From assembly GCA_021166815.1 (NCBI GenBank), contig JAJPEO010000108.1, positions 1 to 10,239 of the forward strand: DNA of 10,239 nucleotides, in the 5' to 3' direction. Of this stretch, positions 1-7,478 are shown one piece after another. Both the position numbers and the translations under genes were made by a program. How positions within the stretch are numbered: the stretch's first letter is position 1; each line of letters begins with the position of its first letter. A model generated the notes under the pieces. It saw only the letters and a list, made by a program, of their open reading frames with translations. It was not told the DNA's origin and made no database searches. This stretch comes from Nocardioides sp. GTDB lineage: Bacteria > Actinomycetota > Actinomycetes > Propionibacteriales > Nocardioidaceae.

Positions 1-717
1 GAAGGTGCGGTGGCCCTGGGCCGCGGCCGCGATGAGCTGCGCCTGGTGAGGCATCAGCTCGAGCTTGCCCGGCGCGGCGAGCGACCCCGGCTCGGGCAGG
101 TCCATGCACGAGGAGGAGCCGCCGAGCTCGAAGGACCTGAACAGGGGCCCCAGGAGCTCCCAGCTGCTCAGCCGGTGCGTGGTGGTCCGGCGGTGGTAGA
201 CGGTGGAGAAGTCGGGCTTGAGGAACGGCGTGGCCAGCTGGCGCTGGACCACCGACCGCGGGACGACGCGTCGCTCGGCCAGCCCGGGCCCGGACTCGTC
301 GTCGGGCTTGGGCTCCTCCGCGACAACCTCGACGCCCGCCTTGCGCAGCATCTCGACGCGCAGCTCACGGGCGCTGTCGGTGATCGTGGCGTCCTCAGCC
401 AGCAGGCTGAACAGCGCGGGGTCGCGGGTGGCGGTCTTGGCCAGGATCGTGGCGATGCCGTCGAGGCGCTTGAGCTCGTCGGCCTTCTGCGCGTCGGTCC
501 ACTCCGCGCTCTGCTTGACCTCACCGCGGTGCTCGCGGACCAGCAGCGCCACCACCTGGAAGCGGATGCGCTGCCCCGGCGACAGCGGACCACGCTGGAC
601 CGCCGACTCGAGCTCGCGCACGGCGCGGGCGAGCACGGGCACGATGCCCTCGTTGTCCTTGTGACGGGCTTGCGCAGGGGCGCGTCGGTTGCCGCGCTGG
701 CGCTGGCGCTGGGCCAA
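1..717 (-). CDS. DEAD/DEAH-box (Snf2-like) helicase, N-terminal part, runs off left edge
   Basis: Reading the minus strand from a TTG at 717 gives 239 uninterrupted codons to the window edge. The product starts AQRQRQRGNRRAP, then has a charged helical region (about residues 20-150), an acidic linker (PKPDDESGPG), and ends ...KLELMPHQAQLIAAAAQGHRTF. The last stretch looks like the Q-motif region just before the Walker A loop (PHQ, then expected LLADEPGLGKT) of actinobacterial Snf2/Rad54-type ATP-dependent helicases. The Walker A itself lies outside the window, so ATPase activity is inferred. TTG 717 is chosen because AGGGGGG (722-728) sits 4 bases upstream. An in-frame ATG at 750 would add 11 residues (MRRTASSQGGP) but lacks a clear ribosome-binding site. 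It is transcribed divergently from the TetR gene. No domain hit can be verified here, so the family call is moderately confident while the coding call is strong. Confidence 0.65.
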   Translation of the reverse strand, partial: MAQRQRQRGNRRAPAQARHKDNEGIVPVLARAVRELESAVQRGPLSPGQRIRFQVVALLVREHRGEVKQSAEWTDAQKADELKRLDGIATILAKTATRDPALFSLLAEDATITDSARELRVEMLRKAGVEVVAEEPKPDDESGPGLAERRVVPRSVVQRQLATPFLKPDFSTVYHRRTTTHRLSSWELLGPLFRSFELGGSSSCMDLPEPGSLAAPGKLELMPHQAQLIAAAAQGHRTF

Positions 718-974
718 GGGTCCCCCCTGTGAGGATGCGGTACGGCGCATTGCGACGGTCCGGCCGGCCACGGCGCACGGTGGCGCTGCGGAGTCGGCCG
801 CACACCGATGCGCGGATCGTGGTGCGGGGCGTCGAACGGGCGAGTGCCGGGCCACGAGGCTGGAACACGAGGCCGGGCAGTGCGCGGGACGCTGCAGACA
901 CTCTACCTGTGATGGACGTGACTTCGGTAACTCAGGCGTGTCAGGGCGTGGGGCGCCCGTGAAAGGGTGAGCCC
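718..974. other. Divergent intergenic region, helicase / TetR regulator
   Basis: About 257 bases separate two divergent starts and must hold both promoters. I see no convincing -35/-10 pair on either strand, no tRNA and no strong inverted repeat. A weak GTGAC-TTCG-GTAAC inverted repeat lies at 918-931. Its right side (CGGTAACT, 925-932) resembles one half of a PaaR-type operator, but the other half is absent. Translated overlapping frames here look like GC-rich shadows. Confidence 0.5.
722..728 (-). promoter_or_regulatory. Ribosome-binding site deciding a TTG start (helicase)
   Basis: The minus strand reads AGGGGGG, 4 bases before TTG 717. It supports the TTG start over the in-frame ATG at 750, which has only a weak GGACC upstream. 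Confidence 0.5.
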
Positions 975-1589
975 ATGCACGCCGCCGCGGACCCGACCAC
1001 CCCGTCGCGTCGCGGGCGTCCCGGGCACGACCGGGCCGCGGTCGTGCGCGCGGCCACCGAGCTGTTCGACCGGCACGGCTACGACCACACCAGCGTCGGT
1101 GACGTGGCCCGCGAGCTCGGCGTCACCAAGTCGGCGATCTACCACCACGTCCGCGGCAAGGAGCACCTGCTCGAGCTGGCCGTCAGCGGTGCGCTCGACG
1201 CGCTCGAGGCCGCCCTCGACGAGATCGCCGCCGCGCCGCTGGGCGCGGAGGAGCGCCTGCGCGAGGCCGTACGCCGCAGCGTGCTGATCCTGGTCGACCA
1301 CCTCGCCGCAGTCCGCTTGCTCCTCGCGGTCCGCGGCAACACCGCCGGCGAGCAGCACGTCCTCGACCGGCGCCGGGAGATGGACCAGCGCCTGGCCGCG
1401 ATGGCACGCGAGGCGGCGGGCGAGGGCTCGCTGCGCTCCGACGTCGAGCCGCTGCTGGTCAGCCGGCTGCTCTTCGGCATGGTCAACTCGCTGACCGAGT
1501 GGGTGCGCCCCGGGCACGACGCGGCCCAGCTGGCGGAGACCGTGGCGGCCCTGGCCTTCGAGGGCCTCAGGCGTCGAAGTCGACCGTGA
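975..1589 (+). CDS. paaR: TetR-family transcriptional regulator, probable paa repressor (PaaR-like)
   Basis: A 204-residue protein, typical for TetR/AcrR. The N-terminus has a basic arm (SRRGRPGHDR, residues 11-20) followed by a classic helix-turn-helix: AATELFDRHGYDHTSVGDVA, then ELGVTKSAIYHHVRGKEHLL (about residues 26-66). The rest is an all-helical ligand and dimerisation domain. ATG 975 follows AAGGGTGA (963-970). It sits beside the paa operon and is convergent with it: its last 23 bases overlap the end of paaE. By analogy with PaaR of Corynebacterium glutamicum and Streptomyces-type systems, it should repress the paa genes and release DNA on binding phenylacetyl-CoA. That role is inferred from position and family. 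A different TetR controlling a nearby CoA-ester pathway is possible. Confidence 0.8.
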   Translation: MHAAADPTTPSRRGRPGHDRAAVVRAATELFDRHGYDHTSVGDVARELGVTKSAIYHHVRGKEHLLELAVSGALDALEAALDEIAAAPLGAEERLREAVRRSVLILVDHLAAVRLLLAVRGNTAGEQHVLDRRREMDQRLAAMAREAAGEGSLRSDVEPLLVSRLLFGMVNSLTEWVRPGHDAAQLAETVAALAFEGLRRRSRP

Positions 1590-2616
1590 CCTCGTCGCTG
1601 ACCGGGAAGGACTGGCAGGTCAGCACGAACCCGCGCCCGACCTCGTCGGGCTCGAGCGCGTAGTTGCGCACCATGTCGACCTCACCCGAGACCACGCGCG
1701 CCCGGCAGGTGCCGCAGACTCCCCCCTTGCAGGCGAACGGCACGTCGGCGCGCACCGCCTGGGCCGAGTCGAGGACGGTCCTGTCGCGCGGCACCGGCGC
1801 GGTCGTCGAGCGACCGTCGAGGACGAGGGTGACCTCGCTGGTGTCGCCGGGGAGCACCCGATCGGGATGACGCAGCGTGGGCGGCGGCTCGTCGACCCAG
1901 AACAGCTCGACGTGCACCTTCCCGGCCGGCACCCCGAGCTCGGCCAGGACCCCACGTGCGCCCTCGGTCATCGCGTGCGGACCGCACAACCACACGTGGT
2001 CGACGTCGTCGAGGGCCACCATGAGGGGCAGCAGCCGCCGGAGGCGGTCGGGGTCGAGCCGGCCGGAGAAGAGCTCGACCTCGCGCGGCTCGCGGGAGAG
2101 CACGTGCATGACCTCGAAGCGGTCGCCGTACCGGTTCTTGAGGTCGCCGATCTCCTCGACGAACATCACCGACGAGGTCTCCCGGTTGCCGTAGAGGAGC
2201 GTGGCACTGCTGTCGGGGTTCTCCAGCACCGAGGAGATGATCGACAGCATCGGCGTGATGCCCGACCCGGCTGCGATGCAGAGGTGTCGACCGGCCTGCC
2301 GGGGGTCGGCCCGGAAGGTGCCGCTCGGGGCGCCGACCTCCACCGTGTCGCCCGCGCGGAGGCCGCGGACCAGCCAGCGGGAGAAGCGGCCGCCGGGGAT
2401 CTCGCGCACGCCGATGCGCGGGGCCGCACCGAGCGGCGCGCAGATCGAGTACGTGCGCCGCTCCTCCACCCCGTCGACCTCCTTGCGCAGGGTCAGCGCC
2501 TGCCCCGGCGCGAAGGCGTAGGTGTCGCGCAGCTCCTCGGGGACGTCGAAGGTGATGGCCGCCGAGTCGGCCGTGAGGGGCTGGACCTCGCGGACGGTGA
2601 GGGTGTGGAAGGCCAT
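1567..2616 (-). CDS. paaE: Phenylacetyl-CoA epoxidase reductase subunit PaaE
   Basis: A 349-residue NAD(P)H-dependent reductase that passes electrons through FAD and a [2Fe-2S] centre to the PaaAC oxygenase. Domains in order: a ferredoxin-reductase-type FAD-binding barrel with RRTYSIC (about residues 51-57); a nucleotide-binding domain with GSGITPMLSII and the late WLCGPHAM motif; and a C-terminal plant-type ferredoxin domain. Cysteines C296, C301, C304 and C334 are spaced CX4CX2CX29C, as expected for [2Fe-2S] binding. ATG 2616 overlaps the paaD stop by one base (TGATG) and is preceded by GAAGG. The longer open frame up to 2730 is paaD read out of frame. This is the last gene of the paaABCDE operon, and its 3' end overlaps the convergent TetR gene by 23 bp. 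Confidence 0.95.
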   Translation of the reverse strand: MAFHTLTVREVQPLTADSAAITFDVPEELRDTYAFAPGQALTLRKEVDGVEERRTYSICAPLGAAPRIGVREIPGGRFSRWLVRGLRAGDTVEVGAPSGTFRADPRQAGRHLCIAAGSGITPMLSIISSVLENPDSSATLLYGNRETSSVMFVEEIGDLKNRYGDRFEVMHVLSREPREVELFSGRLDPDRLRRLLPLMVALDDVDHVWLCGPHAMTEGARGVLAELGVPAGKVHVELFWVDEPPPTLRHPDRVLPGDTSEVTLVLDGRSTTAPVPRDRTVLDSAQAVRADVPFACKGGVCGTCRARVVSGEVDMVRNYALEPDEVGRGFVLTCQSFPVSDEVTVDFDA

Positions 2617-3137
2617 CAGATCGCCTTCACGTGCTCGAAGGGCTCCAGGCAGGACGTGCAGCGGTAGATCGCCTTGCAGGCGGTCGCCCCGAACTCCGAG
2701 ACCAGGTCGGTCCGGGTCGAGTCGCAGCACGGGCAGCGCACCAGCCGCGCCGTCGGGGACAGCGTCAGCGGGATCGGCCCGGCGTGGCTGGGCGCCGGTC
2801 CCGGGGGCGCGATGCCGGCCGCCGCCAGCGCCGCGCGGCCCTGCGGGGTGATCCAGTCGGTCGACCAGGGCGGGTCGAGCACGACCCGCACCTCGACCCG
2901 GTCGAAGCCGGCCTCCCCCAGGGTGCGTACGAGGTCGTCGCGCATCGTCGCCATCGCCGGGCAGCCGGTGTAGGTGGGTGTGATGTCGACGACGACGTGC
3001 CGCTCCCCCACCACGTCGACCTCACGGAGCACCCCGAGGTCGGCGAGGGTGAGCATGGGCAGCTCGGGGTCGGTCACTCGCGCGGCCACCCGGCGGGCGA
3101 GGTCGAGGGACCTGGTCGCCACCTTCATCGTCCTCAC
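2616..3137 (-). CDS. paaD: Phenylacetate degradation protein PaaD (DUF59/MIP18-type Fe-S assembly factor)
   Basis: A 173-residue protein. The first ~100 residues are a MIP18/DUF59 domain: VTDPELPMLTLADLGVLREV, then DITPTYTGCPAM, whose C59 is the conserved cysteine of the family. The C-terminus has a zinc-ribbon-like cysteine set: C135-PC-C138, C154 and C160-TS-C163. PaaD is required for phenylacetyl-CoA epoxidase activity and is thought to help mature the Fe-S centre of PaaE. GTG 3137 is chosen because GGAGGG (3144-3149) lies 6 bases upstream and because it overlaps the paaC stop as GTGA, the usual translational coupling arrangement. ATG 3128 (three codons later) is the alternative. The longer open frame extending to 3854 runs antisense-like through paaC in a wrong frame and has an arginine/alanine-rich shadow composition. 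Confidence 0.93.
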   Translation of the reverse strand: MRTMKVATRSLDLARRVAARVTDPELPMLTLADLGVLREVDVVGERHVVVDITPTYTGCPAMATMRDDLVRTLGEAGFDRVEVRVVLDPPWSTDWITPQGRAALAAAGIAPPGPAPSHAGPIPLTLSPTARLVRCPCCDSTRTDLVSEFGATACKAIYRCTSCLEPFEHVKAI

Positions 3138-4078
3138 CACGCACCCTCCGGGTGGGCGCGGGCCACGGACTGCATCTCCGCGAGCATCCGGCTCAGCGCC
3201 TCGGTGTGCAGGCCGTCGCGTCCGGTACGCCCCGCGACCGCGGCCAGGCCGGGCACCTCGGGCCGGGCCACCTCGGCGGTTGCCAGCACCCGGTCCAGGA
3301 CCTCCTCGGCGGACTCGCGCACCGTCGACGGGTCGACGCCGACCCCCTGCCGGGACGCGGCGACATCGATCGGGTGGGCGGCCCACAGCTCGGGCCACAG
3401 CGGCCACGCGCGCAGCAGCGCGGCCTCCAGGCGCCCGCGGGACTCGGTCGTGCCGAGGGCGAGGGTCACGAACCACCGGGCCGCGTAGTCGCGGTGGTAG
3501 GTCAGCTCCTTGACCCCCTTCGCGGCGACGGCCGCCAGCACGGCGTCGCGGCTGGCGACGAGGCGCTGCCAGACCTCCAGGCGCCACACCGAGAAGAGCA
3601 GGATGCGGACGACCGCGTCGGCGAAGTCCTCGTCCGCCGCCTCGACCAGGCGCACGTTGAGCAGCTCGTGGGCGTCGCGGAAGTAGGCGAGCGCGTCCTC
3701 CGGGGGCACCGGCGAGCCCTCGGGCAGCACCGGCGCCAGCGAGGGGTCCGCCTTCGCGGCCCGCGCGAGGAGCAGTCGGGCCTGGCCGAGCAGGTCGAGG
3801 GCGACGTTGGCCAGCGCGATGTCGTCCTCGAGGTCGGGCGCCCGGCTGCACCACTCGGAGATGCGTTGGGACAGCACCAGCGCGTCGTCGCCCAGGGCCA
3901 TGGCGTAGCGCCCCAGCACCGCCGCGTCCACGTCGTCCGGGACGGTCGTGTCCACCCCTGCCAACGGGTCCTCGAAGGAGGTCCCGAAGGCCCAGTGGGA
4001 GTCGTTGACCTGCAGGCCGGCGTACGCGGAGTCGTGCTCGGAGTCGACGTCGTGGAGGTCGATGGTCGGGTCGGTCAC
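3134..4078 (-). CDS. paaC: Phenylacetyl-CoA epoxidase structural subunit PaaC, with N-terminal extension
   Basis: PaaC is the ferritin-like partner of PaaA: it stabilises the oxygenase heterodimer but does not carry the active diiron site. The conserved block begins at LGRYAMALGDDALVLSQRISEWCSRAP and continues DLEDDIALANVALDLLGQARLL, clearly matching the start of E. coli PaaC. The end (TEALSRMLAEMQSVARAHP) also fits. The protein is about 314 residues, against roughly 248 in E. coli. The extra length includes about 53 acidic N-terminal residues (e.g. NDSHWAFGTSFEDPLAGVDT). GTG 4078 is preferred because GAGG (4084-4087) lies 5 bases upstream. GTG 4084, one base after the paaB stop, would add two residues and has no clear site. 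The 3' end overlaps paaD by four bases. Confidence 0.93.
   Translation of the reverse strand: MTDPTIDLHDVDSEHDSAYAGLQVNDSHWAFGTSFEDPLAGVDTTVPDDVDAAVLGRYAMALGDDALVLSQRISEWCSRAPDLEDDIALANVALDLLGQARLLLARAAKADPSLAPVLPEGSPVPPEDALAYFRDAHELLNVRLVEAADEDFADAVVRILLFSVWRLEVWQRLVASRDAVLAAVAAKGVKELTYHRDYAARWFVTLALGTTESRGRLEAALLRAWPLWPELWAAHPIDVAASRQGVGVDPSTVRESAEEVLDRVLATAEVARPEVPGLAAVAGRTGRDGLHTEALSRMLAEMQSVARAHPEGAW
3144..3149 (-). promoter_or_regulatory. Ribosome-binding site deciding the paaD GTG start
   Basis: The minus strand reads GGAGGG, 6 bases before GTG 3137 and 15 before ATG 3128. The spacing favours the GTG. Confidence 0.55.
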
Positions 4079-4085
4079 GCTCACC

Positions 4086-4394
4086 TCACATGTGGGGGAC
4101 GTCGTCGGGGATGTCGTAGAACGTGGGGTGCCGGTAGACCTTGTCGCCGCTCGGCTCGAAGAAGGAGTCCTTCTCGTCGGGGCTCGACGCGACGATGGCG
4201 GCGGAGCGGACCACCCAGATGCTGACCCCCTCGTTGCGCCGCGTGTAGACGTCGCGCGCGTGCCGCAGCGCCATCTGGTCGTCGGCGGCGTGGAGCGAGC
4301 CGACGTGGACGTGGTTGAGCCCCCGCTTGCCGCGGACGAAGACCTCGTAGAGCGGCCACCCGGCGCGGGGGCGGGCCTCGTCGTGCTCAGTCAT
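4086..4394 (-). CDS. paaB: Phenylacetyl-CoA epoxidase subunit PaaB
   Basis: A 102-residue small subunit, close to the usual 95. PaaB bridges PaaAC heterodimers and is needed for activity; it has no cofactor. Recognisable stretches are [43 protein letters not shown] and [19 protein letters not shown], followed by [20 protein letters not shown], all typical of the family. ATG 4394 has GAGGAG five bases upstream and overlaps the end of paaA by eight bases (ATGACTGA), so the two are probably translationally coupled. No oddities are seen. Confidence 0.96.
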   Translation of the reverse strand: MTEHDEARPRAGWPLYEVFVRGKRGLNHVHVGSLHAADDQMALRHARDVYTRRNEGVSIWVVRSAAIVASSPDEKDSFFEPSGDKVYRHPTFYDIPDDVPHM

Positions 4395-5301
4395 GCTGGC
4401 TCCTCGCTGCGTACGCGCTGGCCGCCTCGCGGACCCAGGCGCCCTCGTCGTGGGCCCGGCGCCGGTGCGCGAGCCGCTGGGCGTTGCAGGGCCCGTTGCC
4501 CTTGACCACCTGCCAGAACTCCTCCCAGTCGGGCTGGCCGAAGTCGTGGGCGCCGCGCTCCTCGTTCCACACCAGGTCGGGGTCGGGCAGGGTCACCCCC
4601 AGCGCCTTCGCCTGGGGCACCGTCATGTCGACGAACTTCTGGCGCAGCTCGTCGTTGGTGTTGCGCTTGATGCCCCACGCCATCGACTGCGCGGTGTTGG
4701 GCGAGTCGTCGTCGGGCGGGCCGAACATCATCAGCGCGGGCCACCAGAACCGGTCGACCGACTCCTGCACCATCGCCCGCTGCGCGTCGGTGCCGCCCAT
4801 CATCGTCATGAGCAGCTCGTAGCCCTGCCGCTGGTGGAAGGACTCCTCCTTGCAGATGCGGATCATGGCCCTGCCGTAGGGGCCGTACGACGTGCGGCAC
4901 AACGGGACCTGGTTGCAGATCGCGGCGCCGTCGACCAGCCAGCCGATCGTGCCGACGTCGGCGTAGGTCAGCGTCGGGTAGTTGAAGATCGAGGAGTACT
5001 TCTGCCGGCCCGTGCGCAGCATCTCGTCGAGCTCGTCGCGGGAGACCCCGAGGGTCTCGGCGGCGGAGTAGAGGTAGAGCCCGTGGCCGGCCTCGTCCTG
5101 CACCTTGGCCAGCAGCACGAGCTTGCGGCGCAGGCTGGGCGCGCGGGAGATCCAGTTGCCCTCCGGCTGCATGCCGATGATCTCGCTGTGGGCGTGCTGG
5201 GCGATCTGGCGCACGAGCGTGGCGCGGTAGGCGTCCGGCATCTCGTCGCGCGGCTCGATGCGCTCGTTGCGTGCGATCGTCTGCTCGAAGACGGACGCCA
5301 T
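4387..5301 (-). CDS. paaA: Phenylacetyl-CoA epoxidase catalytic subunit PaaA
   Basis: The 304-residue diiron oxygenase subunit that converts phenylacetyl-CoA to the 1,2-epoxide with O2. The ferritin-like four-helix fold shows the expected ligands: E40 (HAHSE), E70 and H73 in [15 protein letters not shown], and the E152/E153 and H156 cluster in [15 protein letters not shown]. The C-terminus [20 protein letters not shown] is also typical. Length agrees with E. coli PaaA (about 309). ATG 5301 is chosen over ATG 5319 because AAGGAG (5306-5311) lies four bases upstream, whereas 5319 has no site and lies at the edge of the putative operator. It is the first gene of the minus-strand paaABCDE operon, divergent from paaZ across a 113-bp control region. 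Confidence 0.97.
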   Translation of the reverse strand: MASVFEQTIARNERIEPRDEMPDAYRATLVRQIAQHAHSEIIGMQPEGNWISRAPSLRRKLVLLAKVQDEAGHGLYLYSAAETLGVSRDELDEMLRTGRQKYSSIFNYPTLTYADVGTIGWLVDGAAICNQVPLCRTSYGPYGRAMIRICKEESFHQRQGYELLMTMMGGTDAQRAMVQESVDRFWWPALMMFGPPDDDSPNTAQSMAWGIKRNTNDELRQKFVDMTVPQAKALGVTLPDPDLVWNEERGAHDFGQPDWEEFWQVVKGNGPCNAQRLAHRRRAHDEGAWVREAASAYAARSQHD

Positions 5302-5305
5302 CGGT

Positions 5306-5311
5306 CTCCTT
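5306..5311 (-). promoter_or_regulatory. Ribosome-binding site deciding the paaA start
   Basis: The minus strand reads AAGGAG, four bases before ATG 5301. It makes the six-codon-longer start at 5319 unlikely. Confidence 0.7.
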
Positions 5312-5321
5312 CTCGTCATTT

Positions 5322-5343
5322 ACTGACCAACCGGTCTGCTATT
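5322..5343. promoter_or_regulatory. Candidate TetR/PaaR operator between paaA and paaZ
   Basis: The region contains ACTGACC-AACC-GGTCTGC, an imperfect inverted repeat (arms 5322-5328 and 5333-5339, five of seven pairs). Against the C. glutamicum PaaR motif as I recall it (ACT-N-ACCG-NN-CG-NN-CGGT-N-AGT), the 22 bases match at 12 of 16 defined positions. It lies just upstream of the paaA ribosome-binding site and overlaps an extended -10-like element for paaZ, so a bound repressor could shut off both directions. The consensus is from memory, and binding by the 975-1589 regulator is inferred. Confidence 0.5.
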
Positions 5344-5345
5344 AG
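5337..5345 (+). promoter_or_regulatory. Possible extended -10 element for paaZ
   Basis: TGC-TATTAG has the TGn extension and four of six consensus -10 bases. A weak -35 (TTTACT, 5319-5324) is 15 bases upstream. The predicted start would fall near 5352, inside the CRP-like site and next to the TetR-type operator. Confidence 0.3.
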
Positions 5346-5361
5346 TGTGGCACGCGTCACA
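5346..5361. promoter_or_regulatory. CRP/GlxR-type cAMP-receptor binding site candidate
   Basis: TGTGG-CACGCG-TCACA matches the CRP-family consensus TGTGA-N6-TCACA at nine of ten defined bases. Its centre (5353.5) is about 52 bases from the paaA start. A start of transcription near 5312, just before the paaA ribosome-binding site, would put the site at about -41.5, the classic class II activator position. Known paa clusters in E. coli respond to CRP, so carbon-catabolite control is plausible. It is a candidate from sequence only. Confidence 0.5.
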
Positions 5362-5403
5362 CGAGCATGCCAACCGGGCGGCTCGCCACTGTCGTCGCGA
5401 CCC

Positions 5404-5410
5404 GAGGGAG
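5404..5410 (+). promoter_or_regulatory. Ribosome-binding site deciding the paaZ GTG start
   Basis: GAGGGAG lies four bases before GTG 5415. The in-frame ATG at 5367, sixteen codons upstream, has no comparable site. Confidence 0.55.
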
Positions 5411-5414
5411 CACA

Positions 5415-7445
5415 GTGACCCGTCTGCTCGAGAGCTACGCCGCCGGACGCTGGACCAGTCCTGACGCCGAGGGCGACCCGCTCCTCGACGCCTCCACGGG
5501 TGACGAGGTCGCCCGCTTGTCCAGCAGCGGTGTCGACCTGGCCGCGATGGTCGCCCACGCCAGGGACGTCGGCGGGCCCGCCGTGCGCGAGCTCACCTTC
5601 CACGAGCGGGCCCTGCTGCTGAAGGAGCTGGCCACCGCCCTCGACGCCGACAAGGACGAGCTCCACGCCCTGTCCCTGCGCACCGGCGCGACCCGTCGCG
5701 ACTCGATGATCGACATCGAGGGCGGCATCGGCACGGTGTTCTCCTACGCCTCACGGGGGCGTCGCGAGCTGCCCAACGACGTCCTCGTCTGCGACGGCGA
5801 CCCCGAGCAGCTGGGCCGCGGCGGCACGTTCGTCGGCCAGCACGTGTGGACGTCGCGGCGCGGCGTGGCCGTGCAGGTCAATGCCTTCAACTTCCCCGTC
5901 TGGGGCATGCTCGAGAAGCTCGCCCCCGCCTTCCTCGCCGGCCTGCCCACGATCGTGAAGCCGGCCAGCCAGACGGCCTACCTCACCGAGCTGGCCGTAC
6001 GCCGCATCATCGAGGCCGGCATCCTCCCGGAGGGGTCGCTGCAGCTGCTGTGCGGATCGGCCGGCACGCTGCTGGACCACCTCGACGAGCAGGACTCGGT
6101 CGCGTTCACCGGGTCGGCCCACACCGCCGGCATCCTGCGCCAGCACCCCTCCGTCCTCCACGGCGGCGTGCGCCTGCAGGTCGAGGCCGACTCCCTCAAC
6201 TGCTCGGTGCTCGGACCCGACGTGGGCGAGGGCGACCCGGAGTGGGACCTCTTCGCCAAGGCCGTGGTCACCGAGATGACCGCGAAGGCCGGGCAGAAGT
6301 GCACGGCGATCCGGCGGGTGCTCGTGCCCGAGGCGCTCCTCGACCGGGTCGGCGACGCGATCGCGGAGCGGCTCGACGCGATCACCGTCGGCAACCCCGC
6401 CGACGACTCGGTCCGCATGGGCGCCCTGGCCTCCCTGGCCCAGCGCGAGGAGGTCCGCAAGGCCGTCGAGGCGCTGCGCGCGTCGTGCGACATCACCTAC
6501 GGCGACCCCACCCGGGTCGACCTCGTCGACGGCGACGCCGAGCGCGGCGCGTTCATGTCCCCGGTGCTGCTGCGCGCCCGCGACGGCGCCACCGAGCCCC
6601 ACGACGTCGAGCCGTTCGGCCCGGTGAGCACGCTCATCGGCTACCGCGACCTCGACCACGCCGTCGCCCTGGCCGCCCGCGGCAAGGGCTCGCTCGTCGG
6701 GTCGGTCGTCACCCACGACCCCGGCGTCGCCCGCCACCTGGTGCTCGGCGTCGCCCCCTGGCACGGCCGGCTGCTCGTCCTCGACCGCGACGACGCCCGC
6801 GAGTCCACCGGCCACGGCTCGCCCCTGCCCGTGCTGGTCCACGGCGGACCGGGCCGGGCCGGCGGCGGTGAGGAGCTCGGCGGCGTACGCGGGGTGCTGC
6901 ACCACATGCAGCGCACGGCGATCCAGGCCTCCCCCGACATGGTCACGGCCATCACCGGCCGCTGGACCAAGGGCGCGACGCGCACCGAGACCGAGGAGCA
7001 CCCGTTCCGCCACTCCCTCGCGACGCTGCGCGTCGGCGACACGATCCGGTCCGGCCTGCGCGAGGTCTCCTTGGCCGACATCGACCACTTCGCCGAGTTC
7101 ACCGGGGACACGTTCTACGCCCACACCGACCCCGAGGCCGCCGCCGCGAACCCGCTCTTCGGCGGCATCGTGGCCCACGGCTACCTCATCGTCTCGCTGG
7201 CCGCCGGCCTCTTCGTCGACCCCGACCCCGGGCCCGTCCTCGCCAACTTCGGGGTGGACAACCTGCGGTTCCTCACCCCCGTCAAGGCGGGCGACTCCAT
7301 CCGGGTGACCCTCACGGTCAAGCAGGTCACCCCGCGCAGCTCGGCCGACTACGGCGAGGTGAGGTGGGACGCGGTCGTCACCAACCAGGACGATCAGCCG
7401 GTCGCGACGTACGACGTCCTGACGTTGGTCGCCAAGCAGACCTGA
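5415..7445 (+). CDS. paaZ: Bifunctional PaaZ: oxepin-CoA hydrolase / 3-oxo-5,6-dehydrosuberyl-CoA semialdehyde dehydrogenase
   Basis: A 676-residue fusion, close to the 681 of E. coli PaaZ. The N-terminal aldehyde dehydrogenase domain (about 1-520) has NAFNFP (156-161), KPASQT (182-187), the general-base glutamate E257 (LQVEADSLN) and the catalytic C296 (KAGQKCTAIRR). The C-terminal MaoC-type hydratase domain (about 530-676) has EFTGDTFYAH with catalytic D565 and H570, then FGGIVAHGYL. The hydratase opens oxepin-CoA to a reactive aldehyde; the dehydrogenase oxidises it with NADP+. Both catalytic sets are intact. GTG 5415 starts MTRLLESYAAGRW, the usual N-terminus. The ATG at 5367 would add 16 uncharacteristic residues. 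It is divergent from paaA and probably co-controlled through the shared spacer. A hairpin follows the stop. Confidence 0.96.
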   Translation: MTRLLESYAAGRWTSPDAEGDPLLDASTGDEVARLSSSGVDLAAMVAHARDVGGPAVRELTFHERALLLKELATALDADKDELHALSLRTGATRRDSMIDIEGGIGTVFSYASRGRRELPNDVLVCDGDPEQLGRGGTFVGQHVWTSRRGVAVQVNAFNFPVWGMLEKLAPAFLAGLPTIVKPASQTAYLTELAVRRIIEAGILPEGSLQLLCGSAGTLLDHLDEQDSVAFTGSAHTAGILRQHPSVLHGGVRLQVEADSLNCSVLGPDVGEGDPEWDLFAKAVVTEMTAKAGQKCTAIRRVLVPEALLDRVGDAIAERLDAITVGNPADDSVRMGALASLAQREEVRKAVEALRASCDITYGDPTRVDLVDGDAERGAFMSPVLLRARDGATEPHDVEPFGPVSTLIGYRDLDHAVALAARGKGSLVGSVVTHDPGVARHLVLGVAPWHGRLLVLDRDDARESTGHGSPLPVLVHGGPGRAGGGEELGGVRGVLHHMQRTAIQASPDMVTAITGRWTKGATRTETEEHPFRHSLATLRVGDTIRSGLREVSLADIDHFAEFTGDTFYAHTDPEAAAANPLFGGIVAHGYLIVSLAAGLFVDPDPGPVLANFGVDNLRFLTPVKAGDSIRVTLTVKQVTPRSSADYGEVRWDAVVTNQDDQPVATYDVLTLVAKQT

Positions 7446-7455
7446 CCTTCGCCCC

Positions 7456-7472
7456 TGCCGCCCGCGGCGGCA
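7456..7472. terminator. Hairpin after paaZ, possible terminator
   Basis: TGCCGCC-CGC-GGCGGCA is a perfect seven-pair GC stem with a three-base loop, starting ten bases after the paaZ stop. No T-run follows, as is common for actinobacterial intrinsic terminators. The next gene then seems to have its own start just downstream. Confidence 0.4.
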
Positions 7473-7478
7473 CTGCGA

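Noticed and set aside
10-732. 240-residue plus-strand open frame at the left edge
   Set aside because: It is antisense to the helicase frame, low in complexity and has no ribosome-binding site; the minus frame reads as a sensible helicase N-terminus.
911-932. Second PaaR operator before the TetR gene
   Set aside because: Only the right half (CGGTAACT) matches; the left half and centre do not, so autoregulation is not supported.
1867-2667. 266-residue plus-strand open frame
   Set aside because: It is antisense to paaE, whose FAD and [2Fe-2S] motifs are unmistakable.
3138-3854. Long N-terminal extension of paaD
   Set aside because: The added residues are paaC read in another frame; PaaD has its own ribosome-binding site and GTG at 3137.
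3152-4225. 357-residue plus-strand open frame
   Set aside because: It is antisense to paaC and paaB and spans their junction; composition is typical of GC-rich shadows.
4393-5418. 341-residue plus-strand open frame
   Set aside because: It is antisense to paaA and runs through the control region; no domain can be seen.
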